The notes beneath the pieces are model-generated. The model was not told the DNA's origin, searched no databases, and saw nothing but the letters and a program-made list of their open reading frames with translations. A DNA stretch of 64,000 nt from Bacteroidetes bacterium ADurb.Bin145 (lineage in GTDB: Bacteria; Bacteroidota; Bacteroidia; Bacteroidales; VadinHA17). This document shows, in pieces, positions 27,801-37,336 of the stretch (position 1 is the first letter of the stretch; each line of letters opens with the position of its first letter). The DNA lies in contig MWDJ01000006.1 of the NCBI GenBank assembly GCA_002070505.1, positions 1 through 64,000 on the forward strand, read 5' to 3'. The translations under genes and the position numbers were made by a program.

Positions 27801-30029
27801 TCAGATTTTTTTCAGCTTAAGCCTCAGACTGTTACTAACTACACTTACGGAACTTAGTGCCATGGCAGCCCCTGCTATCATAGGATTAAGCAGGAACCCG
27901 TTAACAGGATAGAGTATACCGGCTGCAATCGGGATACTTATAATATTATAGATAAATGCCCAGAACAGATTCTGTTTTATTGTTGCCACTGTAAGCTTTG
28001 AGAGCCTGATAGCTTTCGGTATCCGCGACAGATCAGATGATATAATTGTCATTTTTGCCGTATCCATTGCAATATCCGAACCCCTGCCCATAGCTATGCT
28101 TACATCAGCCTGAGCGAGAGCCTGGGAATCATTTATTCCATCTCCTGCCATAGCAACAACTTTTCCCTCACTTTGAAGCTGCCTTATATAATCGTATTTA
28201 TCCTTTGGAAGAAGGCCTGCTTTAAAACTATGTATACCGGCAGCATCTGCCACAGCACCGGCGCTTAACTCATTGTCCCCAGTGAGCATATGGACCTCAA
28301 TACCAAGATCAAGAAGCTTCCTGATAGTCGGTAAGGATGATTCTTTTATCGTATCAGAAACCGCAATAACTGCTATAGCCTCTTTCATGTCTGAAAAAAA
28401 TGAGACAGTTTTTGCCTGTTTCTGCCATTTTTCCGCAATACTCTCCAGCCCGGGGCCTGTTGAGATCCCATTCTCTTCCAGTAATTTCCTGTTCCCGACA
28501 AGAAATGATTGTTCATTGAATGATGCTTTTATTCCTCTTCCTGCAATGCTTTCAACCTTTACCGGAATATCATTCAGGTTTGCAGCTGTTTGTTCGAGGT
28601 AGCGGGCTACAGGCTCAGCAACAGGATGCTCGCTGTTCTTCTGAATATTGAACAGTAAATTCCCGTACTTTGCCGGATCATCTTTATCCCTCCATTCCAG
28701 TCCATGAACAACCGGTTTGCCGGTTGTTATGGTCCCGGTTTTGTCAAATACAACGGCATTTACTTTATGAGCTGTCTCAAGGCTCTCAGCATCTTTTATA
28801 AGTATTCCGTTCTCAGCTCCCTTCCCGATCCCCACCATTATAGCTGTAGGAGTTGCAAGACCAAGAGCACAGGGACAAGCTATAATGAGTACTGTAACAA
28901 TTGCCATAAGGCTGTGGATCAGGGCATTTTCAGCCCCTGAGAGTATCCATATGATCCCGCTAAGCAGGGCTATTATAATTACAACCGGAACAAATATCCC
29001 CGCAACTTTATCAACAAGATGCTGTACCGGAGCTTTGCTTCCCTGGGCTTCACTGACAAGCTTTATTATCTGGGACAGGACTGTATCACCACCTACTTTT
29101 TCAGCCCGGAACCGGAAACTGCCTTTCTGATTGAGTGTGCCTGCATAGACCTTCGATTGCATGACTTTTTCAACCGGCATAGGCTCCCCTGTTATCATAC
29201 TTTCATCTACAAATGAGCTTCCTGAAAGAACTGAACCATCGACAGGTATTTTATTTCCGGGCCTGACGAGCAGAATATCACCTGGCATAACACTGCTCAC
29301 AGGTACCTCTTTTTGTTCCCCTGAATCATTTACAAGTATAGCGCTCCTTACCTGGAGCCCGATAAGTTTCTTCAATGCTGAAGAGGTTTTTGACTTGGCT
29401 TTTTCTTCCAGGAACCTTCCGAACAAAATAAAAGTGATTATAACAGCAGAGGCTTCGAAATAGACATGGCCATGGAAACCTTTTTCCGATAACCATCTAC
29501 CGGCTAATGTTACAACAGTACTGTAGATAAATGCTATGCCTGTGCTCAGGGTTACCAGGGTATCCATGTTAGCCGAATGATGTCTCAGTTGCTTTATGGC
29601 ATTTACCGGGAACTGCCTTCCAAACCAGAAAAGAACAGGAATGACCATTGCAAGCATAATGAAGTTGGCATATGGAATATCCATAAAGAACATGCTGATA
29701 ATAACAACCGGGATAGTCAGAATAGCCGATGATATTGTGTTGAATTTTAATGATCTAAGGTGATCATTAAATGCCTCATCCTTTTTCTTGTCAGCCCCGG
29801 TCTCGTCAATAATAAGATCGTAGCCGATTGATTGAACGGCTTTCTTTATCTCAGACGCAGTTATCGAATGAGGATTGAAATCTACATAAAGCGAAGTGTC
29901 GGCAAAATTGACAGAAGCCCTGCTGATACCCGGCAGTGACTTAACAAGTGTTTCAGTCCTTGCCGCACATGAAGCACACGACATGCCTGTCACGGGATAT
30001 GTTTTTGAAATATGGATTTGCGGATTCAT
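27801..30029 (-). CDS. copA: Copper-translocating P-type ATPase (P1B-1)
   Basis: Exports Cu(I) from the cytoplasm with ATP. One heavy-metal-associated domain has GMSCASC (Cys18, Cys21). The core shows the TGEP actuator, the CPC membrane metal site (about 385-387, in [11 protein letters not shown]), phosphorylation site DKTGT (about 427) and [10 protein letters not shown] in the hinge. The C-terminal membrane helix carries [15 protein letters not shown], whose MxxSS is a Cu(I) ligand pattern. Length 742 residues is normal. It faces a divergent metallopeptidase gene across about 110 bp. No copper regulator or chaperone gene is adjacent. Confidence 0.95.
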   Translation of the reverse strand: MNPQIHISKTYPVTGMSCASCAARTETLVKSLPGISRASVNFADTSLYVDFNPHSITASEIKKAVQSIGYDLIIDETGADKKKDEAFNDHLRSLKFNTISSAILTIPVVIISMFFMDIPYANFIMLAMVIPVLFWFGRQFPVNAIKQLRHHSANMDTLVTLSTGIAFIYSTVVTLAGRWLSEKGFHGHVYFEASAVIITFILFGRFLEEKAKSKTSSALKKLIGLQVRSAILVNDSGEQKEVPVSSVMPGDILLVRPGNKIPVDGSVLSGSSFVDESMITGEPMPVEKVMQSKVYAGTLNQKGSFRFRAEKVGGDTVLSQIIKLVSEAQGSKAPVQHLVDKVAGIFVPVVIIIALLSGIIWILSGAENALIHSLMAIVTVLIIACPCALGLATPTAIMVGIGKGAENGILIKDAESLETAHKVNAVVFDKTGTITTGKPVVHGLEWRDKDDPAKYGNLLFNIQKNSEHPVAEPVARYLEQTAANLNDIPVKVESIAGRGIKASFNEQSFLVGNRKLLEENGISTGPGLESIAEKWQKQAKTVSFFSDMKEAIAVIAVSDTIKESSLPTIRKLLDLGIEVHMLTGDNELSAGAVADAAGIHSFKAGLLPKDKYDYIRQLQSEGKVVAMAGDGINDSQALAQADVSIAMGRGSDIAMDTAKMTIISSDLSRIPKAIRLSKLTVATIKQNLFWAFIYNIISIPIAAGILYPVNGFLLNPMIAGAAMALSSVSVVSNSLRLKLKKI

Positions 30030-30077
30030 TTATCTTTACTTAACATTTTAACAGATAACGTCCCTGATTAAAAAAAG

Positions 30078-30107
30078 TTGAATTTATATTAAAATAAGTT
30101 AGTTTTG
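30078..30107 (+). promoter_or_regulatory. Promoter of the zinc metallopeptidase gene
   Basis: TTG (30078-30080), 19 bp, then TAGTTTTG (30100-30107): a good match to the Bacteroidota -33/-7 pattern. The start of transcription would lie near 30113, about 30 bp before the ATG. Confidence 0.55.
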
Positions 30108-30142
30108 TTATACTAAATCAGACTAACTAAAAAACTAAAGAA

Positions 30143-30988
30143 ATGAAAGTTGAAGGCAGGCGCACAAGCGATAATATAGAAGATCGCAGGGGTATGTCGA
30201 CAGGTAAAATGGCCATTGGCGGAGGTATCGGAACAGTTGTCATTGTACTTATAGTTCTTCTGCTTGGAGGAGACCCTTCGCAGGTTGTCAACACAATGCA
30301 ACAGGATGCCGGAACAGAATCCGGACCGGTCTCTTCAACTCCTGAAGAGGAGGCAATGGTCAACTTTGTTAGTGTTGTACTGGCTGGTACGGAAGATGTC
30401 TGGACAGAGATATTCAGACAATCCAAAATGACCTACAGGAAACCGACTCTGGTACTGTTCAGGGATCAGGTACAATCCGCCTGCGGATATGCAACGGCGG
30501 CGAGCGGGCCATTTTATTGCCCCGGGGACGAGAAAGTATATATCGATCTTAATTTCTTTGATGCTCTTAAGACCAGCTATGGCGCAAACGGTGATTTTGC
30601 TGTTGCATACGTTCTGGCCCATGAGATCGGACATCATGTCCAGAATCAGCTTGGGATACTTGATCAGGTAAACAGGCAGAGATCACAGATGGGAGAGACC
30701 AGTGCCAACAAACTGTTGGTACGGCTTGAGCTTCAGGCTGACTTTCTGGCAGGAATGTGGGCTCATTATGATCAAAAGATGTTTAACTCTCTTGAACAGG
30801 GTGATGTTGAAGAGGCGATGACAGCTGCTGCTTCTGTGGGTGATGATGTGCTTCAGCGTAAATACCAGGGACGTGTCACGCCGGATTCTTTCACGCATGG
30901 CACGGCAGCCCAAAGAAAGGAATGGTTCAGGAAAGGGTATACAACAGGTGATTTTGACCAGGGAGATACGTTCAACGCCAATATATAA
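30143..30988 (+). CDS. Neutral zinc metallopeptidase, YpfJ family
   Basis: Membrane-anchored metalloprotease of 281 residues. A short cytoplasmic arginine-rich N-terminus (MKVEGRRTSDNIEDRRG) is followed by one membrane helix (about 24-42) and the periplasmic catalytic domain with HEIGH (His160, Glu161, His164). LELQADFLAGMWAH supplies the third ligand region, and GDDVLQRKYQGRV and HGTAAQRKEWF are typical of the family. Substrates are not known for these proteins. It is transcribed alone from its own promoter, divergent from copA and convergent with the RibD-like gene 5 bp beyond its end. Confidence 0.9.
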   Translation: MKVEGRRTSDNIEDRRGMSTGKMAIGGGIGTVVIVLIVLLLGGDPSQVVNTMQQDAGTESGPVSSTPEEEAMVNFVSVVLAGTEDVWTEIFRQSKMTYRKPTLVLFRDQVQSACGYATAASGPFYCPGDEKVYIDLNFFDALKTSYGANGDFAVAYVLAHEIGHHVQNQLGILDQVNRQRSQMGETSANKLLVRLELQADFLAGMWAHYDQKMFNSLEQGDVEEAMTAAASVGDDVLQRKYQGRVTPDSFTHGTAAQRKEWFRKGYTTGDFDQGDTFNANI

Positions 30989-30993
30989 TAAGG

Positions 30994-31647
30994 TTAAAGC
31001 GTATATACATTCCAGACGCAGCCATTATCAAATTTTTCGGATTTCTTAAGTTTCCCTAAAATATTACCAGAAATTTCCGAAAAGATCGGGTAACATTTTT
31101 CTCCTACAATAATCGGATGAATAAGAAGACTTATCTCTTCAACTATCCCCATATTAAGCAGGGTGTTACCAAGAGTTCTTCCTGTATCAGTTAATATTTT
31201 TGAGATACCGAATTCCTCTTTCAATCTTCTGAGTGCCTGTACAATATCGATTTTTTCTTTTCCTATCGATATAAAACTATAGTTCCTCTCTTTCAGATGT
31301 TCAATGTAATCAGCAGGAGTGGATTCTGTAACAATAAGAATAACATCGCGGCAGTATTCATATCTGCGGCAGGTGTGCAGAGCCCCTTTGAGCCTGCCTC
31401 TTGAGTCAGTAATTATCCACCAGGGGAGTGAAGGATCACGGTTTGGTTTTTCGAAATCAGCAGGCAACTCATCAGGGATGCCGTTCCCGAACATTTCATT
31501 TCCTGCGATAACAGTATCGGCACCAATCAGATGTGCATCAGGTTTATAATCACCGGCAATCTTGTAATGTAGCTCCATATCGGGCATGAAACCGGTAAGT
31601 GATCCGTCAAGACTGATTGAATTGTGAATTATGATCTCTGATTTCAT
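30994..31647 (-). CDS. RibD C-terminal domain / dihydrofolate-reductase-like protein
   Basis: Stand-alone reductase-fold protein of 217 residues, matching the RibD C-terminal family (NADPH-dependent reduction in pyrimidine or pterin pathways). The N-terminal SEIIIHNSISLDGSLTG and HLIGADTVIAGNEM are typical, and GISKILTDTGRTLGNTLL carries the cofactor-binding glycine loop. The start at 31647 (MKSEII) was preferred over an ATG 21 bp upstream. No deaminase domain is attached, so it is not a complete RibD. Its physiological substrate is unknown. Confidence 0.85.
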   Translation of the reverse strand: MKSEIIIHNSISLDGSLTGFMPDMELHYKIAGDYKPDAHLIGADTVIAGNEMFGNGIPDELPADFEKPNRDPSLPWWIITDSRGRLKGALHTCRRYEYCRDVILIVTESTPADYIEHLKERNYSFISIGKEKIDIVQALRRLKEEFGISKILTDTGRTLGNTLLNMGIVEEISLLIHPIIVGEKCYPIFSEISGNILGKLKKSEKFDNGCVWNVYTL

Positions 31648-31732
31648 GATATAAAAGATTAAGTCCAAATGTAATTAAGATTACTTAATCTTCCTTAAAA
31701 AGCGAACAACTCCAGAAAAATATTCAAAAATA

Positions 31733-31765
31733 TTTGCATTATTAAAATTAAATATTTTATATTTG
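31733..31765 (+). promoter_or_regulatory. Promoter of the PadR operon
   Basis: TTTG (31733-31736), 21 bp, TATATTTG (31758-31765): an excellent Bacteroidota promoter. Transcription would start near 31771, 26 bp before padR. Confidence 0.65.
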
Positions 31766-31767
31766 CA

Positions 31768-31788
31768 ATATATAAGAATCTTAAATAT
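31768..31788 (+). promoter_or_regulatory. Palindrome at the PadR operon start site
   Basis: ATATATAAGA-a-TCTTAAATAT, 9 of 10 positions paired, covering the predicted transcription start. It is a candidate autorepression site for PadR. The high AT content makes chance possible. Confidence 0.4.
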
Positions 31789-31796
31789 ATAAAAAT

Positions 31797-32141
31797 ATGA
31801 TAGCAAGTGAGTTGTTGAAAGGATCTTTGAAAACAATAATCCTGAAAATTCTGGAAGAAGAAGGGCCTATGCATGGCTACGCGATTACGCGGAAAGTTGA
31901 GGAGTTAACCGGCGGGAAGATCAAGCTTACCTATGGAGCTCTTTATCCTGTATTACATAAGCTTGAGAGTGAGGGGGTACTGGTTACGACTTCCGAAATC
32001 TATAATAACCGGATGCGTATTTATTACACCCTTACACAGAAAGGACATTCGGTTGTAAAAGAAAAAATCGAAGAGCTGAAGGAATTTATCCAGTCACTTC
32101 AGAGTATAATTGAACTCAAACCGGGATTAAGCTATGCCTGA
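31797..32141 (+). CDS. PadR-family transcriptional regulator
   Basis: Winged helix-turn-helix repressor of 114 residues, the short PadR-s2 type with almost only the DNA-binding domain. Visible motifs are ILEEEGPMHGYAI (22-34), KLTYGALYPVLHKLE (recognition helix region, about 43-57) and YYTLTQKG (the wing). Its end overlaps the next gene by 8 bp (ATGCCTGA), so the two are co-translated. The arrangement of a PadR followed by a protein with an HAAS-like N-terminal domain is a common regulatory pair. A promoter and a palindrome sit just upstream, consistent with autorepression. Confidence 0.93.
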   Translation: MIASELLKGSLKTIILKILEEEGPMHGYAITRKVEELTGGKIKLTYGALYPVLHKLESEGVLVTTSEIYNNRMRIYYTLTQKGHSVVKEKIEELKEFIQSLQSIIELKPGLSYA

Positions 32142-33000
32142 TCTTACTCTGCAGAATATTGACCAGGTAAGCAATGATATCCAGAAGGAGGAGATAGTTT
32201 TTCCGCATCTCCTTGAAGAACTGATCGACCATATATGCTGTGATATCGAAAATGAAATGCAATCAGACCTTGATTTCGAAGAAGCTTATGAAAAGGTCAG
32301 GCTTAAAATTGGATCCCGAAGGCTTAAGGAAATCCAGGAAGAGACACTATATGTAGTTGACACAAAATACAGACACATGAAAAACACAATGAAAATTTCG
32401 GCGATTACCGGCACTGTCCTGCTCGGTTTTGCCTCGCTGTTCAAGATCAATCATTGGCCTTCTGCCGGGATCATGATGACACTTGGAGCCATTTGCCTGG
32501 CTCTGATTTTTCTGCCTTCTGCTCTGGGAGTACTATGGAAAGAGACAAAGAGCGGTAAGAGATTATTTCTCTTTATCTCAGCATTTTTTGCAGGGATGTT
32601 CTTCATCCTGGGGATATTGTTTAAGGTACAGCACTGGCCGGGAGCCGGAGTGATGTTATCACTGTCTTATCTGTCAGGGATTATTTTCTTTATCCCGGCA
32701 TTATTTTTCAGTATGTTAAAGGATAAGGAAAGAAAAATCAGAAGGCCGGCTTACATCCTTGCATTTACTGGTGTGACATTGCATATGCTGGGATTGCTTT
32801 TTAAAATCCAGCACTGGCCATATTCAGGTCTGTTGTTGACAACAGGTATGACTATCCTGTTCGTTATCGCTCTTCCATTGTATACCTGGATCAAATGGAA
32901 AGATGAAAAAAATGTTAAAGCAGAATATATTTATTTACTGATAGCTTCCCTGGCTATTTTGATCCCTTCCGTCCTGATTACAATAATAACGAATCAATAA
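32134..33000 (+). CDS. HAAS-like membrane protein with three 60-residue LFK-HWP repeats
   Basis: A 288-residue protein. Residues 1-80 form a soluble helical domain like the HAAS/permease-prefix domain (PHLLEELIDHICCDIENEM, then DFEEAYEKV), often found beside PadR regulators. The rest is six membrane helices in three repeats. Each repeat begins with LFKxxHWP: Leu102, Leu162 and Leu222, spaced exactly 60 residues. The motif resembles the first helix of the gliding/type IX secretion motor protein GldL (LFKxxHWPGA), but there is no GldL C-terminal domain. It overlaps padR by 8 bp and is followed by a shorter protein of the same repeat. Function is unknown. Confidence 0.85.
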   Translation: MPDLTLQNIDQVSNDIQKEEIVFPHLLEELIDHICCDIENEMQSDLDFEEAYEKVRLKIGSRRLKEIQEETLYVVDTKYRHMKNTMKISAITGTVLLGFASLFKINHWPSAGIMMTLGAICLALIFLPSALGVLWKETKSGKRLFLFISAFFAGMFFILGILFKVQHWPGAGVMLSLSYLSGIIFFIPALFFSMLKDKERKIRRPAYILAFTGVTLHMLGLLFKIQHWPYSGLLLTTGMTILFVIALPLYTWIKWKDEKNVKAEYIYLLIASLAILIPSVLITIITNQ

Positions 33001-33011
33001 TAATTAGTATC

Positions 33012-33461
33012 ATGAAGCAGAAAATATATATACTTGGACTGGCAACCACTGTAATAATTTATTTCGGATTGTTGTTCAAAACCAACCATTGGCCCGGAGC
33101 CGGTTACCTTTTAACTGTTGGAGTACTGACGTTTGTATTCATATTTCTCCCGATTGCTCTCAGGAATCACTTTATGGCTGAAGGTGAACGGGGGAATCTG
33201 ATACTTTATATTGTAACATGGGTTACTTCTTTTGTATTCCTTATTTCAGCCCTGTTCAAGATAATGCACTGGCCGGGAGCCGATATAGCTCTGGCCATTG
33301 CTATCCCGTTTCCATTTGTGATCTTCCTGCCTGTGTTTCTGATTATAACTTCGAAGAACAAAAACTTCAATATCTATAACACAGTATTTGTCTTATTTCT
33401 TCTTGCTGCCATATCAGCCTTTTCAGCCCTGCTCGCATTAAGTCCCCGGTTGATTGAATAA
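33012..33461 (+). CDS. Small membrane protein with two 60-residue LFK-HWP repeats
   Basis: A 149-residue integral membrane protein with four predicted helices, made of two repeats. LFKTNHWPGAG starts at residue 21 and LFKIMHWPGAD at 81, again 60 residues apart. It lacks the soluble N-terminal domain of its upstream partner. It begins 11 bp after that gene and ends the operon before a terminator-like hairpin. The positively charged lysine, histidine and tryptophan inside the helices are conserved across all five repeats in the two proteins. This suggests a shared structural or proton-linked role, but none is demonstrated. Confidence 0.8.
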   Translation: MKQKIYILGLATTVIIYFGLLFKTNHWPGAGYLLTVGVLTFVFIFLPIALRNHFMAEGERGNLILYIVTWVTSFVFLISALFKIMHWPGADIALAIAIPFPFVIFLPVFLIITSKNKNFNIYNTVFVLFLLAAISAFSALLALSPRLIE

Positions 33462-33520
33462 GTCTGATCATGGTCACCTGTAAGCGTGGCCTTATAATGT
33501 TAATAAATGACTTCTTTCCT

Positions 33521-33551
33521 GAGGGTGTCTGAAAACGGCACCTCTTTTTTT
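33521..33551 (+). terminator. Terminator of the PadR operon
   Basis: GAGGGTG (33521-33527) pairs with CACCTC (33539-33544) allowing one bulge, followed by seven Ts. It sits 60 bp after the last operon gene. The sequence is also about 75% identical over 32 bp to the left end of the repeat element at 37337. Confidence 0.6.
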
Positions 33552-33754
33552 CTTTAGCAGAAGCGAATCAGTTTAGATATGCCATTAAACTTGAATAAAA
33601 AAAGGGGGGTGTAATATAGAAAATAGGAAAAATATTAAATATGACCCTAATAATTAGGGGGAAAGAATAAAAAAACATGTAAATATTTGTAAATACCCCT
33701 TAAAATATATAGGTTTACACCCGAAAACTTAAATATTGTTCATTTAAACCTTAT

Positions 33755-35086
33755 ATGAAAAAGAAATTAAGAAAGATCCTGTTGATTATTGTATTTATTT
33801 TTTCTGGTCTGACAGGATTGTATGCTTCTGACGGAGCAGCGATTGATACCGGTGCAACAGCGTGGATGCTGACATCCACCGCGCTGGTTTTATTGATGAT
33901 CCCCGGTCTTGCGATGTTTTACGGAGGACTTGTCCGTTCCAAGAACGTTCTTGGAACGATCATGCACAGTTTTGTGGCAATGGGTATTATAAGCGTTCTA
34001 TGGGTTATTGTTGGTTACAGTATGTGCTTTGGCCAGAATGTTCTCGGTGGCTGGTTCGGATGGAACAAAGACTATTTCTTCCTGAAAGGAATTGATAACA
34101 GTATAATAAATGCACATATACCGGAGTATGTTTTTTCGATGTTCCAGGGGAAATTTGCGATAATTACTCCTGCACTGATCGCCGGAGCCTTTGCAGAAAG
34201 GGTATCTTTTAAAGCTTATTGCTTATTTATTGTTTTATGGAGCATTCTTGTATATAATCCTTTATGCCACTGGGTATGGGCATCTGATGGTTTCCTTTTT
34301 AATCTTGGTGCAAAAGGTGCAATAGATTTTGCCGGTGGAACGGTGGTACATATATCGGCCGGGATAAGCGGACTTGTAGCTGCTATTTACCTTGGATCAA
34401 GGCGTGGTTATCCTTACCAGGTAATAAGGCCCAACAACCTTGTAATTACTATGCTTGGCGCCGGGCTCCTTTGGGTGGGCTGGTTTGGTTTCAATGCCGG
34501 GAGCAGCATCTCAAGCGGATTGAGCACGGCTCAGGCTCTTACAGCCACTCAGGTTGCAGCTGCATCAGGAGCTATTACATGGATAATTATTGAGAGTTTC
34601 CATCAGACAAAAGCCACTGCACTTGGATTTGCCAGCGGTATACTGGCCGGACTGGTTGCTGTCACACCGGCTGCCGGAGTTGTCCAGCCCTATGGTGCGA
34701 TGATACTTGGAATAATCGCCTCACTTGCATGTTATAAAGCGATTCAGATAAAGAATAAGCTTGGTTATGACGACAGCCTTGATGCATTTGGCATACACGG
34801 GGTTGGAGGGATTGTCGGAGCTATCTTTCTCACTTTCTTCATCAGAAAATCGTGGATGGAAGAAGCTGCCGCTGCATCCGGAGGTTCATGGAGTATCTGG
34901 AACCAGCTTGGCGTGCAGGTACTGGCAGTAACGATTGCAATAGTTTTTGCGGCTGTCATGACACTTGGTATATTGTTCCTGATTGATAAAACAATGAAAT
35001 TCAAATCCACAGAAGATGAAGAGATGGCGGGTCTTGACAGGTCATACCATGGAGAAAGGGGCTATGGCATGCTCAATCCCAGCTGA
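33755..35086 (+). CDS. amt: Ammonium transporter
   Basis: Amt/Rh-family channel importing ammonium, 443 residues. A signal-like N-terminus (about 5-24) precedes eleven membrane helices. Family marks include DTGATAWMLTSTALVLLM, GLAMFYGGLVRSKN, the twin histidines in GGTVVHISAG and FGIHGVGGIVGA, and WVGWFGFNAGSS. The C-terminal tail carries LDRSYHGERGYGMLN, the region contacted by PII proteins. A PII gene follows 26 bp later, the classical amt-glnK pair, so uptake is gated by nitrogen status. Its promoter was not identified in the 290-bp upstream spacer. Confidence 0.96.
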   Translation: MKKKLRKILLIIVFIFSGLTGLYASDGAAIDTGATAWMLTSTALVLLMIPGLAMFYGGLVRSKNVLGTIMHSFVAMGIISVLWVIVGYSMCFGQNVLGGWFGWNKDYFFLKGIDNSIINAHIPEYVFSMFQGKFAIITPALIAGAFAERVSFKAYCLFIVLWSILVYNPLCHWVWASDGFLFNLGAKGAIDFAGGTVVHISAGISGLVAAIYLGSRRGYPYQVIRPNNLVITMLGAGLLWVGWFGFNAGSSISSGLSTAQALTATQVAAASGAITWIIIESFHQTKATALGFASGILAGLVAVTPAAGVVQPYGAMILGIIASLACYKAIQIKNKLGYDDSLDAFGIHGVGGIVGAIFLTFFIRKSWMEEAAAASGGSWSIWNQLGVQVLAVTIAIVFAAVMTLGILFLIDKTMKFKSTEDEEMAGLDRSYHGERGYGMLNPS

Positions 35087-35112
35087 TAATCTAACATGAT
35101 AAAGTTAAGGCT

Positions 35113-35460
35113 ATGAAACTCATAACAGCAATAATAAGGGAAGTGCAGCTCGACAAGGTCCGGGAAGCACTTATAAATGCAGAAATAACAAGAATAACTG
35201 TAAGCCGCGTTTCAGGTCACGGACAGCAGAGAATTGAAGAGATGTACAGAGGCCAAAGGATCATCCCGGATCTGATCCCGAAAATAAAAATTGAGATTGC
35301 AGTAAATGATTCATTTGTTGATATTACTGTTGATGCGATTCTCAGATCGGCAAAAACCAACGGTACAGAAGGAGTGGTTGGTGACGGAAAAATATTCATT
35401 ACACCCCTTGAGGAGTGCATAAGGATAAGGACCGGAGAAAGGGGAGGATCAGCAATTTAA
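35113..35460 (+). CDS. glnK: PII-family nitrogen regulatory protein (GlnK-like)
   Basis: Trimeric signal protein that binds ATP/ADP and 2-oxoglutarate and blocks the adjacent ammonium channel, 115 residues. Recognisable parts are the N-terminal KLITAIIREVQLDKVREAL, the T-loop MYRGQRIIPDLIPKIKIEI and the C-loop IRIRTGERG. At the position of the uridylylated Tyr51 of enteric PII there is isoleucine (YRGQRI). The B-loop segment SAKTNGTEGVVGDGKIF carries about four extra residues. Control by uridylylation is therefore unlikely; ligand binding alone probably drives it. It is paired with amt. Confidence 0.93.
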   Translation: MKLITAIIREVQLDKVREALINAEITRITVSRVSGHGQQRIEEMYRGQRIIPDLIPKIKIEIAVNDSFVDITVDAILRSAKTNGTEGVVGDGKIFITPLEECIRIRTGERGGSAI

Positions 35461-35488
35461 AAAGAAGTGGGTAATCTTAAGCTTGTTG

Positions 35489-35518
35489 CGGTGAAATCCG
35501 GTTTCCCGGATTTCACCG
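35489..35518. terminator. Bidirectional terminator between glnK and hcp
   Basis: A perfect 13-bp stem (35489-35501 with 35506-35518) around a 4-nt loop, CGGTGAAATCCGG and its complement. It lies between convergent genes, with T-rich sequence beyond it on the plus side. Confidence 0.8.
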
Positions 35519-35532
35519 AACAGCTATAGTTT

Positions 35533-37188
35533 TTAGTTTTTCATAAAGAGTTTAATGTCATCTTCTACCGTTCCCACACCGGCTATACCGAATTTCTCAA
35601 CAAGCACTTTTGCAACGTTGGGAGAAAGGAATCCCGGGAGTGTCGGCCCCAGATGAATATTCTTTACACCAAGGTAAAGGAGGGCAAGTAAAACGATCAC
35701 TGCCTTCTGTTCATACCAGGCAATGTTGAAAGCTATCGGTAATTCATTGATATCCTTGAGGTTAAATACCTCTTTCAGCTTAAGAGCAATCACAGCAAGT
35801 GAATATGAATCATTGCACTGGCCTGCATCAAGCACTCTTGGGATACCGTTGATATCTCCCAGAGGAAGCTTGTTGTATCTGTATTTTGCACAACCTGCTG
35901 TAAGGATTACAGTATCTTTCGGCAATGCAGCTGCAAATTCAGTGTAGTAATTCCTGTCTTTCATCCTGCCATCACATCCTGCCATCACAAAAAATTTCTT
36001 AATGGCACCCGATTTTACAGCATCAACTACCTTGTCGGCAACAGCCATAACCTGATTGTGAGCAAATCCTCCTATGATCTCTCCTTTTTCGATCTCAACG
36101 GGAGGCTTGCATTTTTTAGCAACAGCAATAATCTCTGAGAAATCTTTCTGTCCGCCGGCCGGCCTGTCAGCGATATGTTTGAATCCGGTAAACCCTGCTG
36201 CACCTGTAGTATAAACCCTTTCTGCATATGTAGCATCTTTCTTCGGTGGTACAATACAATTGGTAGTGAAAAGTACCGGACCGTTAAAAGTCTCAAATTC
36301 CTCTTTCTGTCGCCACCAGGAACTTCCGTAATTGCCGACAAAATGTTTGTATTTCTTGAAAGCCGGATAATAATTGGCAGGAAGCATTTCACTGTGTGTG
36401 TAAACATCAACGCCTGTTCCTTCTGTCTGCTTTAACAGGTCTTCCATGTCTCTCAGGTCGTGGCCGCTGATAAGAATGCCCGGGTTGTTCCTGACACCTA
36501 TATTTACTTTGGTAATTTCAGGATTACCATAAGTTGAAGTATTTGCTTTATCGAGAAGGGCCATTGCTGTGACACCAAATTTCCCGGTCTCATTTACAAG
36601 GGCTACCAGCTGATCGGCCGTAAGGGTATTGTCTGTTGTGGCCACGAGCGCTTCCTGGATGAATTTATATATTGACTTGTCTTCAAAACCCAGATTCAGA
36701 GCATGCTCTGTGTATGCTGCCATACCTTTTAATCCATAGACTACCATCTCCTTCAGGGATCTTATGTCTTCATTCTTCTCAGAAAGAACACCGACAGAGA
36801 TGTTTTTTGCAGCAAACTCTTCAACAGAGTTGCCACTCCATGTTGCTGATTCATGAAGTACAGAAGGAAGCTTACCACCTGCATTCAAATATTCAGATTT
36901 GATCCTGTCGCGCAGCCTGAGACCTTCCTGTATCCTTGTTACGAACCTGTCGTGATCAAAGTTGGCATTTGTTATTGTCATGAAGAGACTTTCAACTACA
37001 AACCTGTTCACTTCGTCTGTTTCTATTCCCAATGATCTTGCTTTAGTACTGTAGATTGATATTCCCTTCAGGACAAATATCAGCAGATCCTGCATATTTG
37101 CTACTTTATCTGTTTTTCCGCATACTCCGGATATTGTACATCCGATGCCTTTCGCGGTTTCCTGGCATTGAAAACAAAACATGCTCAT
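35533..37188 (-). CDS. hcp: Hybrid cluster protein (hydroxylamine/nitric oxide reductase), class I
   Basis: Iron-sulfur enzyme that detoxifies NO or hydroxylamine under anaerobic conditions. The N-terminal cluster motif is Cys5-x2-Cys8-x8-Cys17-x5-Cys23 ([13 protein letters not shown]), the class I [4Fe-4S] pattern of strict anaerobes. Hybrid cluster ligands are visible further on, including [23 protein letters not shown] and the segment [10 protein letters not shown]. Length 551 residues is normal. No hcr reductase gene is adjacent. Upstream lies a perfect palindrome of Crp/Fnr type centred about 42 bp before the predicted transcription start, implying activation by an HcpR-like NO sensor. 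Confidence 0.96.
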   Translation of the reverse strand: MSMFCFQCQETAKGIGCTISGVCGKTDKVANMQDLLIFVLKGISIYSTKARSLGIETDEVNRFVVESLFMTITNANFDHDRFVTRIQEGLRLRDRIKSEYLNAGGKLPSVLHESATWSGNSVEEFAAKNISVGVLSEKNEDIRSLKEMVVYGLKGMAAYTEHALNLGFEDKSIYKFIQEALVATTDNTLTADQLVALVNETGKFGVTAMALLDKANTSTYGNPEITKVNIGVRNNPGILISGHDLRDMEDLLKQTEGTGVDVYTHSEMLPANYYPAFKKYKHFVGNYGSSWWRQKEEFETFNGPVLFTTNCIVPPKKDATYAERVYTTGAAGFTGFKHIADRPAGGQKDFSEIIAVAKKCKPPVEIEKGEIIGGFAHNQVMAVADKVVDAVKSGAIKKFFVMAGCDGRMKDRNYYTEFAAALPKDTVILTAGCAKYRYNKLPLGDINGIPRVLDAGQCNDSYSLAVIALKLKEVFNLKDINELPIAFNIAWYEQKAVIVLLALLYLGVKNIHLGPTLPGFLSPNVAKVLVEKFGIAGVGTVEDDIKLFMKN

Positions 37189-37239
37189 AATTAATTGATT
37201 AAGTTATTATTTGGTTAATTTCTTTTCATCTACTCCACA

Positions 37240-37285
37240 CAAAAGTATGAATTAAGGTTTATTAAAATTGTAACAAATGTTACAA
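37240..37285 (-). promoter_or_regulatory. hcp promoter with Crp/Fnr-type activator box
   Basis: On the minus strand TACTTTTG (37247-37240) is an exact -7 box; transcription would start near 37234. Upstream, TTGTAACA-aa-TGTTACAA (37268-37285) is a perfect 8-bp inverted repeat centred about 42 bp before that start. This is the spacing at which Crp/Fnr-family proteins activate. HcpR, an NO-responsive member of that family, controls hcp in several anaerobes. Confidence 0.65.
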
Positions 37286-37336
37286 TCTTAATATTAAATA
37301 AGATTTGCTGAAATGCTTATTACAATAACGAAGAAA

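Noticed and set aside
32134-33461. Type IX secretion/gliding motor gene gldL
   Set aside because: The LFK-HWP helix motif is similar, but it is repeated every 60 residues, the GldL cytoplasmic domain is missing, and no gldK, gldM or gldN is adjacent.
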